A stretch of DNA of 64,000 nt from Gammaproteobacteria bacterium. GTDB taxonomy: Bacteria; Pseudomonadota; Gammaproteobacteria; Burkholderiales; Burkholderiaceae_C. The DNA is taken from positions 229,656 to 293,655 of the forward strand of contig JAHJWB010000015.1 of assembly GCA_018828125.1 (NCBI GenBank), written 5' to 3'. This document shows, in pieces, positions 56,575-64,000 of the stretch. The notes under the pieces are model-generated. The model did not search any database. It was not told the DNA's origin and worked only from the letters and a program-made list of their open reading frames with translations. Both the position numbers and the translations under genes were made by a program. Positions within the stretch are counted from its first letter, which is position 1; every line of letters starts with the position of its first letter.

Positions 56575-58235
56575 ACAGTGACAGGGGAAGAAGTTGGAGG
56601 GGTGGTGCTGGGACGCCCGCCGGGCTCGGAAAATGCGGCCGCCAGCAGCGATTGTTCGGACCACTCGCCGCGCTCGAACACGGCCGCCAGGCGGCCCGCG
56701 CTCATCACGCCGATGCGGTCAGCCATGGCCATGAGTTCGCGCAGGTCGGACGACACCATGAGCAGCGCGCGGCCCTCGGCGGCCATTCGGTCCAGCTCGC
56801 CGTACAGCTCGGCGCGCGCGCCCACGTCCACGCCGCGCGTGGGTTCGTCCAGCAGCAGCACGCGGCCTTCGCGGTGCAGCCAGCGGGCGAACACCACCTT
56901 TTGCTGGTTGCCGCCCGACAGTTGCCCCACGGGCTGCTCGGCGCTGCGGCAGCGGATGCCCAGCGTGCGCACAAAACCTTGCACTAGGCGGCTTTCGAGC
57001 CCACGCTGCAGCCAGCCGCCGCGCGACACGGCCGAGAGGTCGGACAGCGTGGCGTTGATGCGGATGGGTTGCGAGAGTAGTAGGCCCTGGGACTTGCGGT
57101 CTTCGGTGACCAGGCCCACGCCGGCGGCAATCGCCTGCAGTGGCGAGGCGAAACCACGGGGAATCGTGCGGGGTGTGGCATGGGAAACCGCTGTTTTTTG
57201 ATCTGCTATTATTTGTATAGCTGACTGCGCTTGTCCATCAAGCGCTAGAGCCTGTATTTGTTCAAATTCCGGGTGGAGCGTGACGCTGCCCCGGTCTGCG
57301 CGGTCAGCGCCAAACAGCAGCCGGACCAGCTCGGTGCGGCCCGACCCAACCAGCCCGGCGATGCCAAAGATCTCGCCCGCCCGCAGCTCCAGGCTCACGT
57401 CCTGCACGGCGGTGCCGCGCCCCAGGTTTTCAGCGCTCATCACCACGGGGCCGATGGGGCGGCGCGGGCGGTGGTCCAGGTCGCTCACCACGCGGCCCAC
57501 CATGCGCTGCACGAGGTCGTCCTCGCTCATACCCGCCATGGGGCGCACGTCCACCAGGCGGCCATCGCGCAGCACGGCCACGCGGTCGGCAATGCGGCGC
57601 AGCTCTTCGAGCCGGTGCGACACATAGATGATGGCCACGCCACGTGCGGTGAGGTGGGTGATCTGCTCGAACAGGTAATTGGTCTCGCGCGGCGTGAGCA
57701 TGGCCGTGGGCTCGTCGAGCACCAGGATGCGCGTGTCGTCCTGCAGGTTGCGCGCAATCTCCACCATCTGCTGCTGGCCGATGCCCAGTTGTGATACGGG
57801 CGTGGCGGGGTCGATGTTGTCGAGGCCAATCTTGGCCAGTTGCGCACGGGCGGCGGTGTGCAGCACATCGCGCTGCAACCAGCCCAGCCGGTGCGGCAGA
57901 CGGCCCATCAGCAGGTTCTCGGCCACGGTGAGCGTGGGCACCAGGCCCAGCTCCTGCATCACCATGCGCACGCCTTGGCGCTCCGCGTCGCGGCGCGAAG
58001 TGGGGGTGTAGGTTTGACCGCCCAGCACCATGCCGCCGCGCGTGGGCAACTCCAATCCGCAGAGGATCTTGGACAGCGTGCTCTTGCCCGCGCCGTTCTC
58101 CCCGGTCAGCGCCAGCACTTCGCCTGCAAACAGCTCCAGGTTCACGCCATCGAGCACGGTGGCGGTGTAGTCCTTGCCTACGGCCTGGATGGCGAGCAGG
58201 GGCGGGAACTGAGGAGCGGACGAGGGACTGGGCAT
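56571..58235 (-). CDS. rbsA: Ribose ABC transporter ATP-binding protein with an in-frame repeat insertion
   Basis: A 554-residue double-ATPase (usual length about 500). First Walker A is GENGAGKST (45-53), first signature region LGIGQQQMVEIA and Walker B LVLDEPTAML. The second half has a degenerate Walker A (GLVGSGRTE) but an intact signature LSGGNQQKVVFARWL and LLLDEPTRGVDVGA. Residues about 321-352 come from an AGCGCT element, in a place where relatives have a short loop before SPLQAIAAGVGLVTEDRKSQG. It follows rbsB after a 161-base gap with a long hairpin. Confidence 0.94.
   Translation of the reverse strand: MPSPSSAPQFPPLLAIQAVGKDYTATVLDGVNLELFAGEVLALTGENGAGKSTLSKILCGLELPTRGGMVLGGQTYTPTSRRDAERQGVRMVMQELGLVPTLTVAENLLMGRLPHRLGWLQRDVLHTAARAQLAKIGLDNIDPATPVSQLGIGQQQMVEIARNLQDDTRILVLDEPTAMLTPRETNYLFEQITHLTARGVAIIYVSHRLEELRRIADRVAVLRDGRLVDVRPMAGMSEDDLVQRMVGRVVSDLDHRPRRPIGPVVMSAENLGRGTAVQDVSLELRAGEIFGIAGLVGSGRTELVRLLFGADRADRGSVTLHPEFEQIQALALDGQAQSAIQIIADQKTAVSHATPRTIPRGFASPLQAIAAGVGLVTEDRKSQGLLLSQPIRINATLSDLSAVSRGGWLQRGLESRLVQGFVRTLGIRCRSAEQPVGQLSGGNQQKVVFARWLHREGRVLLLDEPTRGVDVGARAELYGELDRMAAEGRALLMVSSDLRELMAMADRIGVMSAGRLAAVFERGEWSEQSLLAAAFSEPGGRPSTTPPTSSPVTV
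57195..57265 (-). repeat. AGCGCT-N9-AGCGCT palindromic element, copy 10, inside rbsA
   Basis: Reverse-oriented copy: left arm TGCGCT (one mismatch), interior TGTCCATCA, right arm AGCGCT, then AGAGCCTGTATTTG. The rbsA reading frame passes through as FEQIQALALDGQAQSAIQII, adding about 30 residues. It is the only in-gene copy with the opposite orientation to its gene compared with folM, cca and the desaturase fusion. Confidence 0.82.
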
Positions 58236-58280
58236 GGCGGCGTGAAGGGGGATGGTGCTGCAGAGCGGGCGCTATCTCTT

Positions 58281-58392
58281 GAGCGGTGAACAAAGCTCAG
58301 CGAAGTGCTTCTGGCGAGGCTCCGTGTCGCAGGCAGTACTGGAAGTACGGCAAGACACGGCAACAACGCCAGAAGAGCTTTGTTCGCCGCTC
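58281..58392. promoter_or_regulatory. Long hairpin between rbsB and rbsA
   Basis: Nested inverted repeats in the intergenic space: an 18-base arm (58281-58298) pairs with 58375-58392 with one mismatch. Inside, CTTCTGGCG (58308-58316) pairs with CGCCAGAAG (58367-58375), and CCGTGTC (58322-58328) pairs with GACACGG (58354-58360). No T-run is present. Such a structure after the binding-protein gene may stabilise rbsB mRNA relative to the downstream transporter genes, as REP sequences do after malE. Confidence 0.65.
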
Positions 58393-58396
58393 CGGC

Positions 58397-59350
<954 letters not shown>

Positions 59351-59471
59351 GGTGTCTCCTGTTGGAATGGTGTTTCGCTGGGCGACGGAATTGGCATCGG
59401 GGACGGGGCAAATGGAATTTGCCGGTGCAAAAGCCCCCAGCCAGCTACCGGTCGCCGAGCGATGATATCGA

Positions 59472-59499
59472 AAGCAAACGTTTGCGCAAACGTTTGCTT
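59472..59499. promoter_or_regulatory. 28-bp double palindromic LacI-type operator of the rbs operon
   Basis: Two directly abutting copies of GCAAACGTTTGC (59474-59485 and 59486-59497) lie within one perfect 28-bp palindrome running from AAGC to GCTT. Each half matches the CAAACGTTTG core recognised by LacI/PurR-like repressors such as RbsR. Two dimers could bind side by side. It sits upstream of rbsB in a 407-bp space that otherwise holds only a terminator. Confidence 0.85.
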
Positions 59500-59637
59500 A
59501 TCCGTAATTACCCTCAATTCCAATGGTGGGTGGCCTGGGCGCTCGCCTGCTTTTACCGTGATCAGCCCTCTGGAAAGAGGCATTGCGGCCGTCCGAACCT
59601 CAGATTCGATCCGTTGCGTCTACTGCGGCAGGGTACG

Positions 59638-59661
59638 AAAAAAAAGAGCGCCGAAGCGCCC
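59638..59661 (-). terminator. Intrinsic terminator of fadD
   Basis: On the minus strand, about 97 bases after the fadD stop, GGGCGC-TTCG-GCGCTC forms a 6-bp stem (with one G-T pair) and a stable TTCG tetraloop, followed directly by eight T residues. This is a textbook rho-independent terminator. Confidence 0.85.
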
Positions 59662-59757
59662 TTGGATCGATGGCAGGAAATGCCGTGTGCCACATGGCGC
59701 ATTCAACATGCCACATGCCTGATCGCCGTTGCGCAGGGCTCCGGCAAGCCGACGGGA

Positions 59758-61449
59758 TCAGGCTTTCGTTGGTGAGCGCAGTTCGCGCCGCAGTATCTTG
59801 CCCACATTGCTCTTGGGCAGCTCATCGCGGAACTCGATGTACTTGGGGCGCTTGTACCCTGTGAGGTTGTCGTGGCAATAGCGCACCACGTCGTCTTCAC
59901 TGAGCGAGGCATCGCTTTTGATGACAAACACCTTGATGGCCTCGCCCTGCTTTTCGTCGGGGATGCCGATGGCCGCGCATTCCACCACGCCGGGGCACAG
60001 GCTGATGACCTGCTCCAGCTCGTTGGGGAACACGTTGAAGCCGCTCACCAGGATCATGTCCTTCTTGCGGTCGATGATGCGGGTGTAGCCCTGTGCGTCC
60101 ATGATGCCGATGTCGCCCGTGCGCATGAATCCATCGGGTGTGAAGGCCTTGGCGTTTTCTTCCGGCTGGTTGTAGTAGCCCGTCATCACGTTGGGGCCCC
60201 GAATGCAGATTTCGCCCGACTCACCCTGGGGCAGGCTGTTGCCCTCGTCGTCCTTGATGGCAATGTCGATGCCCGGCAGCGGCAGGCCAATGGTTCCGCT
60301 GAACTCGGTGTTGATCACCGGGTTGTTGGTGCCAATGGCGCAGGTCTCGCTCATGCCCCAGCCTTCGATCATGGTGCTGCCGGTCACCTTCTGCCACTGC
60401 TTGGCCGTGCCTTCGCTGGCCGCCATGCCCCCGGCTTGCGACACGCACAAGTGCGAGAAATCCAGCGTTTTGAACTGCGGGTTCTGCAGCAGCGCGTTGA
60501 ACAGGGTGTTCACCGCAGGCAGCATGTGGAACGGCCGCTTCTTCAGCTCGGCAATGAACTTGGGAATATCGCGTGGATTCGGGATCAGCGTCATGCTGGA
60601 GCCTTGGCGAATGGCCAGCAGGCACAGCGTGAGCGCGAAGATGTGGTATAGCGGCAGGGCTGCAATGGAGTTGGCCTTGCTCAGGTCGCCCACCTTCGAC
60701 AGCGCCGGGGAAAACCAGGCTTCTGCCTGCAGTGTGGCGGCCACGATGTTGCGGTGGGTCAGCACCGCACCTTTCGATAGGCCTGTGGTGCCGCCCGTGT
60801 ACTGCAGGAAGGCGATGGAGTCCAGCGTGGCCTGGCTGGGCGCCAGCGACTTGTGTTCACCCACGGACAGGGCTTTCTTGAACGTCACGACCTTGCGGCC
60901 GTTGGACAGCGGCAGGTCGTAGGCGGGCACCATCTTGGCCAGGTGGCGCACGGCAAACGTGATCCATTGGCCAAACCAGAACCCCAGCAGATCGCCCATC
61001 GATGTCATCACCACCTGCTTGATGGCCGTGCGGTCAATGACCTGGGCCAGCGTGTGCGCAAAGTTTTCCAGGATCACGATGGCGGTGGCGCCTGAATCCT
61101 TGAGCTGGTGCTCCAGCTCGCGGGCGGTGTACAGCGGGTTCACGTTGACGCAGGTGTAGCCCGCGCGCAGCACGGCGGCCATGGTCACGCCAAACTGCGG
61201 AATGTTGGGCAGCATGATGGCCACGCGCGCGCCGGGCTCCAGCCCCAGGCTTTGCAGATAAGCGCCCAAAGCGGCCGAGCGGCGCTCCAGCTCGCCGTAG
61301 GTCATCCATTGGTCCATGCAGACCGAAAACGGGCTCGATGCGTGTTTGCGGAACGACTCTTCCAGCAGGTGGGCCACCGAGCGGTATTGCTCGGGCTGCA
61401 CATCGTGCGGTACGCCCGGGGGGTAGCTCTTGAGCCAGATCTTTTCCAT
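59758..61449 (-). CDS. fadD: Long-chain fatty acid-CoA ligase
   Basis: A 563-residue AMP-forming acyl-CoA synthetase. Motifs are LQYTGGTTGLSKGAVLTHRN (P-loop), EGWGMSETC, GYYNQPEENAKAF, MRTGDIGIMDAQGYTRIIDR and the C-terminal GYKRPKYIEFRDELPKSNVG with KILRREL (catalytic Lys). It activates fatty acids for beta-oxidation or lipid synthesis. An intrinsic terminator follows. Confidence 0.95.
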   Translation of the reverse strand: MEKIWLKSYPPGVPHDVQPEQYRSVAHLLEESFRKHASSPFSVCMDQWMTYGELERRSAALGAYLQSLGLEPGARVAIMLPNIPQFGVTMAAVLRAGYTCVNVNPLYTARELEHQLKDSGATAIVILENFAHTLAQVIDRTAIKQVVMTSMGDLLGFWFGQWITFAVRHLAKMVPAYDLPLSNGRKVVTFKKALSVGEHKSLAPSQATLDSIAFLQYTGGTTGLSKGAVLTHRNIVAATLQAEAWFSPALSKVGDLSKANSIAALPLYHIFALTLCLLAIRQGSSMTLIPNPRDIPKFIAELKKRPFHMLPAVNTLFNALLQNPQFKTLDFSHLCVSQAGGMAASEGTAKQWQKVTGSTMIEGWGMSETCAIGTNNPVINTEFSGTIGLPLPGIDIAIKDDEGNSLPQGESGEICIRGPNVMTGYYNQPEENAKAFTPDGFMRTGDIGIMDAQGYTRIIDRKKDMILVSGFNVFPNELEQVISLCPGVVECAAIGIPDEKQGEAIKVFVIKSDASLSEDDVVRYCHDNLTGYKRPKYIEFRDELPKSNVGKILRRELRSPTKA

Positions 61450-61532
61450 GCGCTTTTTCCTTGTGCTCGCTTAGGTGGGTTCCCCGCCGATGCGGGGTGG
61501 GCACAGATTGTGGAATCCGGGGGCGCAATGGG

Positions 61533-62273
61533 CTATCGGGCTTGTCCTAGGGTGCTCGAGAGCTGGGTCTCGCAGGTGACAGGTTCCGCGTCAAACAGTT
61601 GATCCATCAGCGCACGCTCGCGCGCCTCGATGGTGGTCAAGAACTGTTCCACTCCGCCCCGCTGGCGCGAAAGCTGGCCAAAGGTGTCGAAGCCGGCCTC
61701 CAGAAACTTCTGCAATGCGCCCATCCCGGCTGCGTGGGCCGGGCCGCGCATCATGCGCAGCATCATTCGCAGGCCGGGGGTGCGGGTCAGGCGCGCCAGG
61801 TCGGTGCCCATGGCCAGCACGCGCCGCATTTGCTCTTGCCGCGCATGGCGCTGGCCCACGGTGCGCCAGGCGGCGGTGTAGCGGGCGGCGTCGCTCGGGC
61901 TGTCGGCATGCGCCAGCCACGCACGGCCCATGTCTTGGTCCAGCTCTTCAGTCTGCGCATGCAACACCGCCAGCGCCACGGCGGTGGTCACTGCGGGCTG
62001 GGGAAACATGGTCTGCAGTGTGCCCGCGATGCGGCCAAACTGCAGGTCGCGGTCGGTGTAGTCGGTGTCGCTGTACAGCTCTTCCAGAAAGAACCGCGCT
62101 GCGGGGCCGAACGAAGGCGAGCCCATCAGGTCTGCATACGTGCCCCGAAAGCGCCGTGCCTGGAAGGTTTTGACCGTGCCCACGGCCGCGCCCAGCGCCG
62201 GGTCGCCCGTGCGGTGCAGTCGCAGCGCAGTCACGTCGGCAATGCTGTCGCGGATGGTCTGGGCGGCGTCCAT
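61533..62273 (-). CDS. Conserved hypothetical protein (FFLEELY motif)
   Basis: A 246-residue soluble, mostly helical protein. I recognise the FFLEELYSDTDYTDRDLQFG stretch as typical of a conserved proteobacterial hypothetical family but know no function. It starts at ATG 62273 with AGGA upstream. The longer open frame beyond is the shadow of the divergent lipase gene. It lies 83 bases upstream of fadD on the same strand, so a shared role in lipid metabolism is possible. Confidence 0.85.
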   Translation of the reverse strand: MDAAQTIRDSIADVTALRLHRTGDPALGAAVGTVKTFQARRFRGTYADLMGSPSFGPAARFFLEELYSDTDYTDRDLQFGRIAGTLQTMFPQPAVTTAVALAVLHAQTEELDQDMGRAWLAHADSPSDAARYTAAWRTVGQRHARQEQMRRVLAMGTDLARLTRTPGLRMMLRMMRGPAHAAGMGALQKFLEAGFDTFGQLSRQRGGVEQFLTTIEARERALMDQLFDAEPVTCETQLSSTLGQAR

Positions 62274-62402
62274 GGGGCGGGGTCCTTTCCTTGCTACCGG
62301 CAGGGGGCTGGGTGTGAGACCGCACAATGCGGCCTGCTGAATTACAACATTCGCACCCCGCCCGACGAACTGGCACATCCCTTCCTCATCAACATCATCA
62401 TC

Positions 62403-63296
62403 ATGATCGCGCGCTGGCAACGAGTTCTTCTTATCGTCATCCTGCTTGCCATGGCCGGCTGGCTGGTGTGGCAATGGCCACAGTCGCCTGTGCGGGCAGT
62501 GTGGGGAGCGCTGCTGCCGTTGGGTCTTTATATGGTCGTGATGGCGGTGGAGTTTGTACTCATGCACATCACCAACCGCGCAGATGCAGCGCCGCGCGCG
62601 CGCCGGCTGCAGGTGCTCTCGGCCTGGTGGGCGGAGGTGTGGGTGGCGCTCGTGGTGTTCTGCTGGCGCCAGCCGTTTCGCCACCAGGCGGTGCCCGACT
62701 GGCTGCCCGCCCAGCCCACCGGCCAACGCGGCGTGGTGCTGGTGCACGGCTTCATGTGCAACCGCGGTTTGTGGCTGCCGTGGTTCGCGCGCCTGCAGGG
62801 TGCGGGCCATGCGTACGTCGCGGTCAACCTGGAGCCGGTGATGGGGTCGATCGATGACTATGCTGACACCATTGAAGAGGCGGTGGCGCGGGTCACCGCA
62901 GCCACGGGCTTTGCGCCGGTGTTGCTGTGCCACAGCATGGGGGGCTTGGCGGTGCGGGCGTGGTTGCGGGTGCACCAGGCGGATGGTCGGGTGCATCGTG
63001 TGTTGACGCTGGGCACGCCGCACGGCGGTACGTGGCTGGGGCGGTTTAGCCGGGCGGTGAACGGGCGGCAGATGAGCCTGGCGGGGGAGTGGGTGGGAGC
63101 GTTGCAGAAGGCAGAGCCTGCCGGGCGGGCTGCTTTGTTTACCTGCTGGTATTCGAACTGCGACAACATTGTTTTCCCGGCGAGCACTGCCAGTTTGCCG
63201 GGGGCGGACAACCGGATTGTGGAGGGGGTGGCGCATGTGCAGATGGCGTTTGATGGGGAGGTGATGAGGGCTTGTCTGGAGGAGATTGGGCGCTGA
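62403..63296 (+). CDS. Membrane-anchored alpha/beta hydrolase (lipase-like)
   Basis: A 297-residue hydrolase with two N-terminal transmembrane helices (about 8-26 and 34-57). The oxyanion region is VLVHGFMCNRGLW, the nucleophile Ser is in LLCHSMGGLAVRAW, and the acid and His are probably in NCDNIVFP and EGVAHVQM. It resembles bacterial EstA/triacylglycerol lipase-like proteins. ATG at 62403 is chosen as the start of the first helix. It is divergent from the FFLEELY gene. Confidence 0.88.
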   Translation: MIARWQRVLLIVILLAMAGWLVWQWPQSPVRAVWGALLPLGLYMVVMAVEFVLMHITNRADAAPRARRLQVLSAWWAEVWVALVVFCWRQPFRHQAVPDWLPAQPTGQRGVVLVHGFMCNRGLWLPWFARLQGAGHAYVAVNLEPVMGSIDDYADTIEEAVARVTAATGFAPVLLCHSMGGLAVRAWLRVHQADGRVHRVLTLGTPHGGTWLGRFSRAVNGRQMSLAGEWVGALQKAEPAGRAALFTCWYSNCDNIVFPASTASLPGADNRIVEGVAHVQMAFDGEVMRACLEEIGR

Positions 63297-63307
63297 TAGT
63301 TGGGTGT

Positions 63308-63357
63308 TTTTTGGCTCTAGCGCTTGTCCATAAAGCGCTGGTAGCTATTGTTTTTAT
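63308..63357 (+). repeat. AGCGCT-N9-AGCGCT palindromic element, copy 11
   Basis: TTTTGGCTCT, AGCGCT, interior TGTCCATAA, AGCGCT, GGTAGCTATTGTTTTTATAG, starting 12 bases after the lipase stop. The last copy in the window. Confidence 0.85.
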
Positions 63358-63473
63358 AGTCGCTGAGTTTCCTCTTCCACCGCTCGGGCTGAGCTGTCGA
63401 AGCCGTGGCGTGCTTGTTGTGAAAGCATGCTTGTGTTCAGGGCGGAGGCCGGGAGTCGCCCGGCGTGCGAGTA

Positions 63474-63501
63474 ACTTTCTTTTGCGTCGCCAAAAGAAAG
63501 T
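63474..63501. repeat. Perfect 11-6-11 palindrome
   Basis: ACTTTCTTTTG and CAAAAGAAAGT are separated by CGTCGC. It opens a segment (continuing ACCAAAGAAAAGGCGACCCC) that I recall as a recurring intergenic sequence in Comamonadaceae and some other proteobacteria; only one copy is present here. Confidence 0.5.
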
Positions 63502-63539
63502 CACCAAAGAAAAGGCGACCCCCAGTCTGCGACCCCTTC

Positions 63540-64000
63540 GCTTCGCTGCGGGGCGACCTGCGTCGTGGCGGTTGCGGGGTGCGCCGCAGAACTCACTTCG
63601 CGCTGACGCGCTCCGTTCAAACAACTGCGGCGAGTCAGTTCACGAAGCATGCGCGCTTCGACGCGCATGCTCACCCCGCAACCGCCCCGACGCAGGCGCA
63701 GCCAGCAGGGGTGGGAAGCCAGACAGCCAAACAACCACACGGGCCATTGCTTCGCTCGGCCTCGCGGTCGCGGCGCGAAGCGCCAGCGCGTTCGGGGCCG
63801 AACGCAGCGCAGCGAAACAATGGCCCGAATGGATGTTTCTCCCCGAGCCCCTCTGTATGCGCCGAGGAGCGCAGTGGGCGGGGTGAGCATGTGTGCCGCA
63901 GGACACACATGCTTCGTGGACTAGCTCGCCGCAGTTGTCTGAACGGAGCTGCAAAGCAGCGCAGTGAGTTCTGCGGCGCACCCTGCCCGCGAGCACCGCA
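63540..64000. repeat. Nested long inverted repeats at the window end
   Basis: About 77 bases at 63579-63655 are largely the reverse complement of 63904-63981; shared stretches include GCGCCGCAGAACTCACT, ACAACTGCGGCGAG and CACGAAGCATG. Inside, GGTTGCGGGGTG (63570-63581) opposes CACCCCGCAACC (63672-63683), and GGGCCATTGCTTCGCT (63741-63756) nearly opposes AGCGAAACAATGGCCC (63811-63826). All open frames here are compositional. I see no gene; the structure continues past the window. Confidence 0.65.

Noticed and set aside
56571..58235. Frameshift or pseudogene in rbsA because of its extra length
   Set aside because: All ATPase motifs are intact on both sides, and the extra segment is an in-frame element without stop codons.
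61599..62402. Extension of the lipase frame upstream to 565 codons
   Set aside because: It is antisense to the FFLEELY gene. The hydrolase begins with its first transmembrane helix at 62403.
63540..64000. Several open frames of 79-204 codons on both strands
   Set aside because: They overlap nested inverted repeats on both strands, have biased composition and no ribosome sites or recognisable domains.

Overview
The window is a GC-rich chromosomal segment of a betaproteobacterium, most likely a member of the Comamonadaceae (Acidovorax-like). The evidence is the cyoABCD-SURF1-RegB/RegA order, the dgdA/dgdR pair, the SigF-NrsF-bufferin locus, and many copies of a short AGCGCT-N9-AGCGCT palindromic repeat. 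Coding density is high, with many 4-base stop/start overlaps. I saw no rRNA, CRISPR array, insertion sequence or intact tRNA.

Layout. 1-6.7 kb: 3' end of dbpA, a minus-strand group (sensor kinase, LuxR-type regulator, secreted HbpS/GlcG-like protein, exported ankyrin protein), then a cation efflux protein and dtd. 6.7-15.8 kb: a minus-strand block of cyoABCD quinol oxidase, SURF1 and RegB/RegA redox regulators, followed by a TSUP and an MFS transporter. 16-22.3 kb: MHS transporter, phoH-ybeY, and ruvA and ruvB separated by a lipoprotein serine protease. 22.3-30.1 kb: minus-strand folM-folB-ttcA-lipoprotein-phosphatase-D-threonine aldolase-like gene-desaturase/lysoplasmalogenase fusion, with a divergent MidA-type methyltransferase. 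30.1-34.8 kb: amine and amino acid catabolism (dgdA/dgdR, eutBC). 35.2-39.2 kb: trehalose operon otsB-GH15-otsA. 39.4-43.7 kb: trxC, then a copper-type bufferin RiPP operon facing an ECF sigma factor and its NrsF-type anti-sigma factor. 43.8-53 kb: GNAT, cca, a toxin-antitoxin pair, GST, 5-formyl-THF cyclo-ligase, soluble lytic transglycosylase and hypotheticals. 53.2-59.5 kb: ribose operon rbsBACRKD. 59.7-63.3 kb: fadD, a conserved hypothetical and a lipase-like hydrolase. The last 0.6 kb is nested inverted repeats.

The most notable signals are four. First, 11 copies of one palindromic element with a constant 21-nt core; four lie in frame inside genes (cca, rbsA, folM and the desaturase fusion). 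Second, paired, oppositely directed GTAACC-N16-CGAA promoters between the ECF sigma factor and the bufferin operon. Third, a desaturase-lysoplasmalogenase fusion that looks like an ether-lipid enzyme, encoded downstream of pterin genes. Fourth, an HbpS-like protein beside a two-component system. All family assignments come from reading motifs; no searches were run.
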